Positions 12,495 to 23,609 of a stretch of 64,000 nucleotides of DNA are shown here, in pieces (position 1 is the first letter of the stretch; each line of letters starts with the position of its first letter). This stretch comes from Sipunculus nudus (taxonomy: Eukaryota > Annelida > Sipuncula > Golfingiida > Sipunculidae): assembly GCA_026874595.1 (NCBI GenBank), contig CM049313.1, forward strand, positions 45,226,659-45,290,658, written 5' to 3'. The translations under genes and the position numbers were made by a program. The notes under the pieces are model-generated. The model saw nothing but the letters and a program-made list of their open reading frames with translations, did not search any database and was not told the DNA's origin.

Positions 12495-15400
12495 AAAAAT
12501 TTGAAAAGTATAGCCAGAACGGTGAAAGAAAATGAAGGGACAGATCCTCTTTGGTTGTGGGAAACAGTTAAAATGGGTGTACGTAGGGAATGTATATCAT
12601 ATGGGATAAGAAGGGAAAAAATACGAAATTTTAAAATTCAAGAACTGGAAAATATGTTGTGTAAACAACAAAACTATGATATAAAGAATAATAACGGTGT
12701 CCCATGTGAACAATTCCTTCAAACTCAGAGTCAACTAGAATCCTTAATTGAGGAGAAAACATAAGGGGCAGTGTTTCGCAGTCGGGTAAGGTGGTTTGAA
12801 CACGGGGAAAAATCAAATTATTATTTCGTAAACTTGGAAAAAAGAAACTTTAATAAAAAGACTATAACTGAACTGAAATTACCAGATGGAAGTCTAACAA
12901 CTGATCCTTCAGAAATCCTACACCAAGAGAAATTATATTATGAAAAACTTTACAGTGTAGACCAAATGAATGAAGATGAAGTAGTCAGGGCAGAACATTT
13001 ATTTCTATACAAAAGAGGGAATCACAAGAGTTTGACAGAAGCTCAAAAATTTGTTTGTGAGAGGGATATTATGGAAAATGATATAAAAATATCATTAGAA
13101 GGTATGAAAAATAAAAGGACTCCGGGAAGTGACGGGTTAACTGTTGAATTTTATAAACATTTTTGGCCTGAAATAAAAGAATTACTTTTATCAGCTATAA
13201 ATCATTCAATTTCAACTGGATCACTTACTTTTTCTCAGAAACAAGGCATAATTACGCTGATTTCAAAAGCAGGAAAGGATAGTTTAGAGTTAAAAAATTG
13301 GCGACCCATAACACTTTTGAACATAGATTACAAAATTATAGCCAAATGTATAGCAGAGAGAATAAAACCACTACTACTGCACATAATACAAGAAGATCAG
13401 AAAGGGTTTCTGAAAGGCAGGTTTATTGGTGAAAATATTAATAAAGTGATAAATGCGATTTGTGAAGCAAAAAAATCGAAAATTAATGGATATCTCATGT
13501 TCGCCAAATTTGAAAAAGCTTATGATTCATTAAATAGATCATTTATAAACAAAGCTTTGGAATACTTTATCTTTGGGGAAAGATTTATAAAATGGTGTTC
13601 AATATTATATAAAGATTCTAGCAGCTGTGTTTTAAATAACGGTTGGTCTAGTCAGTTTTTTATGTGTGCAAGGGGGTAAGGCAAGGTTGTCTGGTATTCC
13701 CGTATTTTTTCATTATAGCGGTAGAGATTTTGGCCATATATGTACGCCATAATATAAAGATCCGAGGCATCAAGTATGGGAATGTCTGCACAAAAATAAG
13801 CCAGTATGCAGACGACACTGTAATAATGTTAAAAAATGTACAAAGCGTCCAAGAAAACTTGTGTGCCCTGAAATCATTTCAGGCTATATCTGGTTTGAAA
13901 ATTAATGTTGAAAAAACTGCAATAATGCCGTTGTTAAAAAGTTGTAAAGAAAATAAAGATGCAGAAAGATATGTTAAAAATTGTAAGTTATCTTGGACTT
14001 ATGGTCCAGTGTCCATGTTACGTATAAAGTTACAATCATCATTAAATCAGCTAGAGGAATTAAATTATTACCCTCAACTTGACAGGATATCTTGAATATC
14101 TTAAAGTATCTTGAATATTTGGTCTTTCAGGAAGATAATGATTATGGGCAAAGTAACGGTCATCAAAACTTTCATTTTGTCTCAACTTATCTATTTATTG
14201 TCCGTTCTGCCACGCCCGGATAATAAATTCATTAAAGAAGTTAACAAACATATTTATACATTCCTCTGGTCTCAAAAGAATGAAAAAATAAAAAGAAGTA
14301 CATTGTGGTGTCCGTATGAGAAGGGAGGACTGCAAATGATAGACATATCCACTCAGAATAACTCGTTGAAAATAGCCTGGATAAAAAGGATTTTAACCAA
14401 AAGCAATGAATGCAATTGGAAAAATGCAATATTGCAAAAATTACCGGGTGGAGAGTTCTTTTTTAAATGTAATGTTTTGACAGAGGATTTGTTTAAAATA
14501 TATAAATCAAAAAACACATTTTGGCGAGAGGTTTTGGAATGCTGGTGTAGGTATAATTACACATGTCCACAAAGTAAGGAAGAGATTCTCAATCAGATCA
14601 TGTGGAATAACTCGTTCATCAAGGTTGACCAGAAAGTAATATTGTATAAAAAGTGGTATAATGCAGGAATATACAGAGTGGCAGATTTGATGGTTGAGGA
14701 AAGTAATCAAATAAGGTTAATGAAATTTACAGAGGTACAAACTAAAGTACATAATAAGATAAATTATTTAGAATATTTAGGATTATTAAATGCTATTCCT
14801 CTCCAGTGGAAAAAGTTGATATTGGAAAGCAATTTAGAATATAGGCAAGATGATAAACTGGAAAAGATGTTGAACTGTACGATAGTTTCACAGTTTATAT
14901 ACAGACAATTAATTGAGAGAGTTTGGGTAGAACCAGAGGGCTGTGTAGCAAAATGGTCAGCTGATTTAAACTTAGAAAGAGATGTTGTTCTTCAATCCTT
15001 TGTAAAAATTAAGAAACTTTCAGACTTGGCAGTTTTGCAAGCCGTTCAATATTTGCTGATACATAGAATACTGAATTTGAAATCTTTTTTATTTAAGATA
15101 AATGTTGTATAATCTGACAGATGTTCATTTTGTAAGGTTCAAAAACAAACTTATGTGCATCTATTTCGAGACTGTATATATACAAAAAATGTTTGGTTAG
15201 CATTATACCAATGGTTAAAAAGAGAAGGTATCATTAACTCGGAAATTGAATTTGATAGAAATAAATTGATTCTAGGGTTATCTTCCAAGATGTTATTGAA
15301 TTGTATAAATCTGATTTTTAACAAATATATATTTAATTGCAGTATTAGGTTAAAGCAACCCAGCTTTATCGGAGTGAAAATAGCCACTAGCAAAATAGTT

Positions 15401-15525
15401 AATATAGTTGATTAAGGATGTGGAGTTTGTGTATTTGTTGAGTCTATGTATTAATGTCGTATGTATATGTTTTTATGTTTTCTGTATTTATGTATATGTT
15501 TGGTAATAAAAAAAAAAAAAATTTG
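12495..15525 (+). mobile_element. 5'-truncated L1/Tx1-type LINE with target-site duplication
   Basis: A direct repeat AAAAATTTG lies at 12,495-12,503 and at 15,517-15,525, flanking about 3 kb of LINE that ends in AATAAA (15,505-15,510) and an A-run. The first base after the 5' repeat is already inside the linker before the reverse transcriptase, so ORF1 and the endonuclease domain are missing, as is usual for target-primed insertions. The host sequence on either side is family D, and a related uninterrupted copy near 52,410-52,440 shows the empty site. Because the A-run overlaps the target repeat, its exact length is ambiguous. Confidence 0.88.
12504..15415 (+). pseudogene. reverse transcriptase of an L1/Tx1-clade LINE, inactivated
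   Basis: Reads as one broken LINE ORF2 C-terminal two-thirds. Recognisable blocks: FRSRVRWFEHGEKSNYYFVN, NWRPITLLNIDYKIIAKCI, QKGFLKGRF, GVRQGC, the catalytic YADD box (SQYADDTVIML), LNIWSFRK, and a C-terminal Cys/His segment CSFCK...HLFRDC. Lesions: TAA at 12,762-12,764; a two-base TG gain in 13,663-13,668 that shifts frame; TGA and TAA at 14,093-14,104 in a short local duplication; TAA at 15,110-15,112. The first catalytic aspartate is lysine (FAKFEKAYD where the clade has DFEKAFD). Text similarity to Tx1-type elements is strong (NWRP...IAKCIAERI, ILYKKWYNAGI). It cannot encode an active enzyme. Confidence 0.88.
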
Positions 15526-17233
15526 TCACATATCAAATATTGTGGGATTGAGCTTTTTGTGGCACCATCTGCATTAACTTATCCTTCAGGGAAAAAGCTA
15601 AAAAAACATTTAAAAATCTTCTCCTCTCAAATCATTCAGCCAGATCATTCAGTATTTCACAGAAATGATCCTACAGATGAGCTCTCTCAAGTTTGTTCAA
15701 ATGGTTCGGGTTTTTAAAATTTTGGCTGAGCTACAGGAATTTGAACTTCATCATTTGGCCAAGAAAGTATCAGACATAACAGTCTCAGAAACAACAGGAG
15801 TTAGCAAATGTTGGTCACATGGCTTGTATTTGGAATTGTTGTGTTTGTGGCGCCACCTTCATCAACCTTTTTTTTTATGGGCAAAAACCTCCTTATTTTG
15901 GCCTCTTGCAGCTTAAAAATGTTTTATGATGAAACTATTTAGCCGAATCTTTTAATTTTTCACAAGAATTATCCTAGGGTAGGGTTCTTTCACTTGTAGA
16001 AGAATAGACGGGGTTCATTGAATTTTGGAAGAGTTATAGAAAACTGAAATTGGTCTTGTGGCCATTAGTAAGCTTATTTCAAACAGGGCTTCAATAGTCT
16101 TCTGCAAAACTGTTGTTTCAACTTCTGTAACTTGGCTCAAAAATTATTTTTAGGAGGCCTTTGTTCAAATCTACTTAAATGATTTGTGGCAAAATTATTG
16201 GATCTTTAACAATGAAAGGACTACATATTTTATTATTTTTGTCAATCCATGGCCTGAGGCCATCATTTATTATTCTTAACATTTGATAAAAAAAATCTTA
16301 TGGATATGTCAACTTGTAAAAAAAGCATTGTAACCAAAGTCTTTCAGCCTTTGTAAACAGATTTACCATCAGGCCAAGATTGTGTAAGTATCTATAAATA
16401 GCTTGGCAGACTGCCAGCTATTTCAGATTTTGCAACAGGCCAAAGGTCAATCTGGATATGTTAATAGCTGTTGCAGATTGCAAACTGTATCAGATTAAGC
16501 AACAGGTCAAGTTTTCACTCAGTGCAGCCAGGTACAGGTCAAGAGTTCACTCAGTGCAGCCAGGTGCAGGTCAAGAGTTTACTCAGTGCAGTAGCTGAAG
16601 CTGGCAGTTTGTTCCGCTTCGCTTGGGGGCAACTGCCTTTCTCACCTAACCCAGGTCAGCCCAGTGCACTTGATTCAAGAGTATTTTGATGTATTCGCCT
16701 GATATTTTGACCTGTCCTTGCATCTTTGATGGCTTTCTTGTATACAAGACTGGTGGCGCCACCTACAATGACTTTTGCACAGTGCATGTCCCTGCTTATT
16801 TATCAGGAGGGATTTGATTTATCAGCATGAAATTTTGCATGGAATTATACATGTCCATACATCTCAGATAGTTTTGTTGTATATAAGACTTGTTGCGCCT
16901 TCTACAGTTGTTTCATGCCTTTGTGCACATAGCTGAAGAGTGGTTTTGAGTATCTGCCTGAAATTTTGCATGTCCATACATTAATCTTTGATGGCTTACT
17001 CATACACAAGACTGGTGATGCCACCTACAATTATTTTTGTGTAATGTGCACCCATGCCAGTATTTCAGCAGTGATGTTTGTGTAATTGGTGCATGTACTA
17101 GAGTTCAAAATGTACAGTGCTTGCATTGAACATATACATGTAACACTTGTACTTAAGGTAACAGTCTAGCATGGAAACCATATACTTGATGTATCCTATT
17201 GCAAAGGTTCACATTAGGCCTGTAGGGCTTGTT

Positions 17234-18580
17234 TATTTTGGAAAGTATTAAGGTGACCAATAGAAAAGGTTGATGGCATTTGTTTACATTATTTAAAAAA
17301 AAAACATTTAATTCTTTGAAAAATCATTGGATGTGTGTCTTCATAAATCTACAGCAGTTCACTACTTGTTATTAGTTTCAGCTGCTGATGATATTGTGTG
17401 AATTCTTTTGAGAGATGCGTACAAGGCCTTTTGCTCAATGTCAGTGAGCTGAGCTCTAACTCTCACCTTTCATCCATTGTCCATTGAGCTGTTAGGCAGA
17501 CATGTTTTGCATGTATACTTCTGTCAATACAACCAGACCTTGGGCCAATTTGAATTGAATTGGAATTGAAAGAAAAGTGAATGAATCAGACTTTAATTGA
17601 ATGAAAGCAAATGGAATGATTTGGAATTGAATATGAATTGCACCCAAAAACCCAGGTGAATTGAGCTGAATTTATTAACATGTTCTGTCTTTCACATCTC
17701 CAGAGTAGTGTTTGTACAGCAGTTAAATTAGTCAAATAAAACTGCTTATTATAAAAAAGATGAAAGCTTGTCACTGCTGTCTGAACATATTTTAATATAC
17801 ATGATAGGATTCAATTAACATGAGACTAATTAGGTTTGATATTTAGACATATGTCTATGCATTATGTTATCACTGTGGATTTACCATTCAGAAATTTATG
17901 TGAGCATGACACAATCTTAAATGTTTACATATTTGTTAAACAAAAAAAACCAATTTTGATGCACCTTTTTCCTTAAGGAAATACTTTTTTTTGCCTTTCA
18001 GTGTTATTAAAATGACATGCATAAATTACTGTTTTACAAATATTGCTGTCAAACTATTGCAATTTATTCTGCTGATGTTTGTAGTTTTATCAAAAATCTA
18101 GTTACTGTTTCTCTCACCAGATGTCTCTGATGAACTCTGCAGCAAATGTTCAACTTATTCTTAAAGTGAACTTCATGAGTTTAGGCAGGATAATTTAAAC
18201 ATTTGAAACAGATTTTAAAAGTTTGTGTTTCATTTATTTTTTTATTTAATTCTGTATCTCTGTGATTTCATGATATCTGAAGCATGGCATACAAAACGTC
18301 TTCATTAAAAATGCAAAAAAAAAAAAAAAAAACAAACAATTTCGGGACATCTGTTGTCTTTTTTGGAAAACAGTGCATGCAAGTTAGATAAGATAAGATA
18401 AGCCTTTATTAGTCATGCAAGCATGACATTTTGTAGAAGAAAGTAGAAACTCCAGTAGAACAAATAATTTGGAAATTGTAAACTGAGGAGACATTTGTCA
18501 CATGGTTGGCTCCTGAGTGTAATGACACAGCAGTCTACAAAAATGCTGTTAAAATACACAAAGGTACTCTCATGCATATA
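17234..18580. other. intergenic, simple-sequence rich
   Basis: Contains a GAATTGAA-type degenerate simple repeat (about 17,545-17,640), an A-run at about 18,313, and AGATA units at about 18,385. Nothing coding recognised. Confidence 0.5.
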
Positions 18581-18587
18581 CACACAC

Positions 18588-18985
18588 TGTTAAGGGGTGA
18601 CATAAAAGCTGACCGAACTGTCTCACTAGTGAAGCTTGCTTTGCTAGCGAAACGGTTGGTTGGCTGGACTTGTGTGCCAACGACCTGAGTTAGACTCCCG
18701 GATCAGCCAAGGATTTTTCCCCTCATTTATTTGTCTTCGTAAAAAAATGGGGGCTTGTCCGACGTGATGGTAAAATTTTGTGGCCCAGGGAATAAGCTCA
18801 CCAAAGGGTGACTCCTGGGATAATAAGTCTTGTTCTGATAATAGAACGCTCTTAAGAGGGGTGAAGCTTGCTTTGCAAGCGAAACGGTTGGTTCGCCAGA
18901 CTTGTACGCCATCGACCTGGGTTGGAAACCGGGATCGGCCCAGGATTTTTCCCTCAACCATTTGCCTTTGTAACAACACACACAC
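18588..18985 (+). repeat. tandem pair of SINE-like units
   Basis: Two related units (about 18,588-18,745 and 18,850-18,985) share GAAGCTTGCTTTGC, AGCGAAACGGTTGGTT and a T-rich tail after GGATTTTTCCC. Each carries a degenerate pol III B-box-like GGGTTGGAAAC or GAGTTAGACTC block. The layout suggests a tRNA-derived SINE, but the A box is not convincing. The second unit runs into a (CA)n tract at about 18,968. Confidence 0.4.
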
Positions 18986-19041
18986 ACACACAAAATACAC
19001 AATTAAGAACATGTGTGCAGACCCATGTACCTGTATCTGTC

Positions 19042-19265
19042 TACCTACACAAACTCCTTTCCAGTCTCTTCCCCTGTATATTTCCTTTTTTTCCTAAATC
19101 TCTTCCTGTCTCCACTCCTTTTTCCTATTCTAACCTGTCCTGTCTTCTTTCTCTTTTCTCTGGTATCTCCTCTCCTGTCTTCTCTCCATCTTCCCTTCAC
19201 TTCTCTGATTTCTTTCATTTCCTGCATCCTTCCCCTTCATTTTCTCTTCTCTCTGTCATCTTTGC
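19042..19265. repeat. polypyrimidine-rich tract
   Basis: About 220 bases that are almost all C and T on the plus strand (TTCC, CTCT and TCCTTTTT motifs), so the minus strand is purine-only. Such strand asymmetry can form triplex DNA. The open frames it creates are composition artefacts. Confidence 0.7.
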
Positions 19266-19429
19266 TTTATCCATGATTTACAATTGCAGCTATATGGTTG
19301 TTTTAAACCCATACATATACTCTTATTGTGAGTTATGCATTGTGGATATATACAGTCACATAACTTGATGGTTAGATGTATATGTTCAGGGAAGAATGAG
19401 AATCTCGGAAGATCTTGAATCCTCCCTGG

Positions 19430-19600
19430 AAAATCAAAATTCTCATTTTCTTAAAATGAGAATTTTGATTTTTCACGGGAAAAAAATGAGAATTCTGATT
19501 TTCATTTCATACTATGATTTGATTCTCATTTTTCCTGGGAAGAATGAGAATTCTGATTTTTCCTGGGAAAAACCAGAATTCTTATTTTTCCCAGCCAGCT
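19430..19600. repeat. 20-bp perfect hairpin plus AATGAGAATTCTGATT repeats
   Basis: The arm 19,430-19,449 and the arm 19,453-19,472 are exact reverse complements over 20 bases with a three-base loop. Directly after it, AATGAGAATTCTGATTTT and TTTCCTGGGAA recur three to four times, alternating in orientation. Confidence 0.8.
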
Positions 19601-19654
19601 TAATATGTTTAATGATATCCTTTTAATAGTTAAGGGGGGTTAAGTTTGCATATT

Positions 19655-22600
19655 TGTATCCCAAACGTAGTAGGGGGATACTATGTTTTCATGACTGTCC
19701 CGCCGCTGCCGCCCCCGCTTATAAATCCTGTTGGCATGATAACTAAAAAAATATTTAATGAATCTTTACCAAACTTAGTATATGTATAGATACGGGTGAG
19801 AGGACGACACTTATTAAAAGTGAGGTCATGACCTTTACTAGGAGAGTGTCCTTGATCTTGAATAGGTCCAATTTTGGGGAAAACCACACAAATTCTTAAA
19901 TATCTCAAGAAATGTTGCATGGATTAATCCCAAAATCAAGTTGATCGAAGATCATGGATAGGGTTGTCATGTTCCACATACTGGTGGCGCCACCTATTAT
20001 TCTTTACTTATTTTCATGCCTTTTAATACCCCAAAAATTGCCACTGGACAGTACTGTGAGAATTATAAGTAAAAAACTAATGGACAGATTTCTTTTATAT
20101 TATGCAAATACATAGATATGGGTTATGGGATGATGTTTATTTGAATTGGGGTCATGACCTTTCCAATGAGAGTGGCCTTGACCTTGAATATTCCCATATT
20201 TGTTGAAATTCACACAAAATCTTTAATATCTCAGTAAGGGATATATGGAATGATCCAAAAATCAAATTAACTGAAGATCTTTTGCAGAAGACAGGTGGTG
20301 CCACCTTGTGTTGTTTTCTTGTTAAAATGATGTTAACGCAATAACATTGTAATAATTTGAGGTACAGTCACCAAACCCACAGGTTTGATGAATCTTATCA
20401 ATGACTCGATCAAGTTCAAACATGAATGACCTTGATGCATTTTTTTTAAGTTCACAGCAGTGATTATGCTAAAGGTGATATTAGGGCAATAACTCAAAAA
20501 GAATTTGTGGTACAGTCACCAAACCTGCAGTTAAGATGCATCTTATCAAGGGCTAGGCCAGGTTCATATATGGATGACCTTGATGCATTTTTCAAGGTCA
20601 CAGAGGCAATAACACTGAAATGATGTTAACTTTAATATCTCACTGAGGGATGCATGGATTGGTCCAAAAATCAAATTAACATTAGATCTTTGATATCATT
20701 GTTTTCTGCAGAAGACAGGTGGCACCAAATTATTTTGTTTTCTTGCTAAAATGATGTTTAAATGGAATAACTTTGTAAGAATTTGAGGTACAGTCACCAA
20801 AGCCACAAGTTTGATGCATCTTATCAACGGCTAGGTCAAATTTGAACATCGATGACCTTGATACATTTTTAGCTCATCTGAGCTAAAGTCATGGTCCATT
20901 GTCCGTCGTCCGTCCGTCTGTCCGTCCGTCCGTCCGTCCGTCCGTAGATGTGGCATGTTTTGAAACCGTAAGACCTAGGAATCCAAAATTCGGCATAATG
21001 TTAGATGTCCCCAAGATCTCCTACCAAGCCGAAAACTGGGTCTTTGCGACTTCGTTCCTTTTAGAAATTAAGGAAAAACCTCAATTTTTTATTAAAAACC
21101 TATTTTTACACTTCAGGACTGCCTAATATCAAAACCACTCATCTGTTTTTCATCATATTTCCTCTATATAGTTCCTATGTACATGCCAGAAATTATGTCT
21201 GTTTTATGTAAATTTAAAAAGTTATGGGCTCAAACATAATGCATTGTGTAAAAAATCAGGAAAGATATTTGATCACTTAACACAAAATATGTTAAAGCTA
21301 TAAACTTTTTTTCCAGTAATATAACTTTAATCAAAATTAAATTGTATACCCACAATTAGATCAAAATCTTATAAACTTTTTAAAATATTAACAAAAATAA
21401 AAAATTGTAACTTAAATTTTGCCCAACTTTGACTGTGGCACGTTTTTTTCCTGTAAGTACTGTGGATTTAATTTTCTAAGCATGTTTTTTTTTAGCATTT
21501 TGTCTGTAAACACCGAAAATTTGAAACCAGTTGATCAAAAACTGTAGATTTTTATTCAAGTTTTCAAGCACCATGTAACATATTGTTTACATCAAGCTAG
21601 TGTCATGCAGTTTGCAAGTGCTCAGCTCCCCAGCTTCAGCTCTCAGTTCCTAAAATTTGGCATGCTATTAGATGTCTCAAAAATCCCCTACCATGCCAAG
21701 AATTTGGTCACTAGGACTTAATACCTTCGAGATATTAATGAAAAACGTCATTTTTCCATTAAAAACCCATTGTTACACCTCGACTGCCTAATATCAAAAC
21801 CACTGATCTGACTTTAATCATATATAATATACATATTTTTCTATACATTCTCTATGAACATGCAAGAAATGATGTCAGTATTGCGTAATTGTTTTAAGTT
21901 ATGGGCCCAAACATAAACCACTTTGTAAAAAATCAAGAAAAATATTTACTCCCTTAACAAGAGGATTGCTGAAGCTAGAGATTTTTTGTCAGAGATGTAA
22001 CATTATTTAATCAAGATTCAATTGAATACCCAAAATTAGTTCTGAATTTTTCAAATTTTATAAGTTATTAGTATAAATATAAAATTAGTACCTTAAATTT
22101 TGCCCAACTTTGACCATGGCATGTTTGTTTCATGTGAGCACTGTTGATATAATTTTCATATCATGCACACATAAAGATTTCAACTTTTTAGTTTAAAAAG
22201 CTGAAAGAAATTGGCCAAAACTTGTAGCTTTTATTAATGTTTTTATGAGACCATGTCAGACCTTGGCTCTCTGTAGCACCTCTTGAGTCACCTGTATGTT
22301 GACCTTGTTGAACTTTCAGCAAATTATGCATGCTTGAGGCGAGTCATAAACCGGGGCTCCAGGCAGCTTATTATATAATGGCCAGCCACAGTTGATCCAG
22401 GTGGCCAACCCAACTCATCTAGTAGTTTTAACCAACAACATAACAATAAACAATAAATTAATAAATTTTTATTGGTTTTTAATAACAAATTAAAGAAAAA
22501 TAGAAAAGGAATGTGTTAGTTGATAATAACAGGAAATTAACTTGCAGTTACTGATGATATAAGAATCTTGTATCGATGGATAGAATGTCACGTATTCCAA

Positions 22601-23599
22601 ATAACACCATGCAGTCACCTATGGTATTTTTCAGTTCATTTTTAATGATAAAAAAATAAATCATATTATTCATTACTAATCATTAGGGATCATATGAAGG
22701 AAATTAATGATAGACAATGATGCAGTTGATAATATTATTATCTAGATTCCTACTGTGTCTGTAGTTAGCACAATAATGATAAATTAGTCCAAAGTGAATA
22801 TATTACATTTTTTTTAATATAAATAAAAGCCATAAAACCAGGTACTTATGATCATTATTTAAATGTGTGAATTTTGTATATTCTGGATTCTTAACATCAT
22901 TGTTTGGTGAAAACTGAATAAATACCAGACATGGTGCGAATACTTTGCAATTGTATTTAAACACGAATATAAATATGTACTCCATTATAAAATTTCTTTC
23001 ATAAGAATGGGAATTCAGGTAAAAATGAAAGTATATGAATACAAGTGCAAATACTTTCAAAATGTATTAATGAATGCATTCATGAATATATTCTTTAATA
23101 TTATTTTAATAATCATTTCAGTCATATTTTATTTGAAAAAATCATAATATTCTCTTATATTTGGGACAATATTTGTATTTTTTTTAATAAATAGTTAAAC
23201 TCTTATATTATATGTTCTGCTTATAAGTTATATGGCCAAGTCAAAATCTGTGTGACAATTGCACTCCATTTGTTAATAAAATAAATTAAATTAATCCTCT
23301 TTCCTGTCTCCAAAGTACTATCAAAAGCATACATAAGCTAAACAACAACAAATCATAATACAGCTTATTTTTGTTACCACATAAAACCAGCATGTGCCTC
23401 ATTTCTGAATCATACTTTTTTATCATATATAACAGCTGAGCGCTGTGACCCATAGGTCCCTTGTTTCAAGGTCACAGCAGCGATGATGATACAGTCACCA
23501 AACTTACAGGTTAGATGCATCTTATCAAGGGCTGGGGGAGGGGAGGGGTTAATTGTCTGGGGATACTATAGCACCTTAGGTCCCAAAAAATATCTAGTT
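19655..23599 (+). mobile_element. family C non-autonomous element (C1), split by a family A element
   Basis: 5' end is a palindrome, GTATCCC (19,656-19,662) with GGGATAC (19,675-19,681). 3' end is GTCTGGGGATACTATAGCACC, a decayed hairpin, then ATATCTAGTT, matching the end of C2 at 38.19 kb. The body contains the shared core palindrome at 19,983, 20,294 and 20,718, and repeats of TACAGTCACCAAAC and TGACCTTGATGCATTTTT. It resumes at 23,467 after the inserted A1. Without the insert it is about 1.35 kb. Non-coding. Confidence 0.65.
20871..23466 (+). mobile_element. family A non-autonomous element (A1), complete, nested in C1
   Basis: About 2.6 kb, from AGCTCATCTGAGCT through a (GTCC)n tract (20,899-20,944) to CAGCTGAGCGCTGTGACC and CTTGTT. 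The host sequence is GATACATTTTT on the left and CAAGGTCACAG on the right; the undisturbed version, GATGCATTTTTCAAGGTCAC, is still present in the same C1 at 20,583-20,602, so the insertion point is defined at a T-tract with no visible target duplication. The interior is a diverged ~680-bp tandem dimer. Closely related copies: A2-A4 at 59.9-64 kb. No coding capacity; the long frames come from the GTCC repeat. Fits a Helentron-associated (HINE/pearl-like) element. Confidence 0.72.
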
Positions 23600-23609
23600 C
23601 ACTAGGGTA

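Larger units (their letters stand above)
12016..17233 (+). mobile_element. family D non-autonomous element (D1), interrupted by a LINE
   Basis: Starts at the block with ACCTGTGAACTTATGCAATGG; a second copy of this start lies at 29,319. It ends with the hairpin AGGCCTgtAGGGCT and TTGTT. The sub-terminal 5' block and the 3' block CCTATTGCAAAGGTTCACAT are inverted repeats of each other, so the two ends define one element of about 2.2 kb once the LINE is subtracted. Its 3' part carries the shared core: GGTGGCGCCACC at 16,752, a decayed copy at 16,890 and another at 17,014. The middle (15,590-16,225) recurs at 52.2-52.9 kb. It codes for nothing recognisable. The hairpin plus sub-terminal inverted repeat suggests a Helentron-type non-autonomous element (inference). 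Confidence 0.6.

Noticed and set aside
16248-16263. ATGGCC-tga-GGCCAT hairpin as the 3' end of a separate element
   Set aside because: No T-rich end or sub-terminal repeat beside it; D1 sequence seems to run through it.
18868-19368. 166-codon open frame rich in Ser, Leu and Phe
   Set aside because: Follows from the stop-poor polypyrimidine strand and crosses a CA repeat; no start context or domain.
20899-21126. Open frame with RPSVRPSV repeats (also at 59,922-60,236)
   Set aside because: Translation of the (GTCC)n tract of family A elements; the frame and length change between copies.
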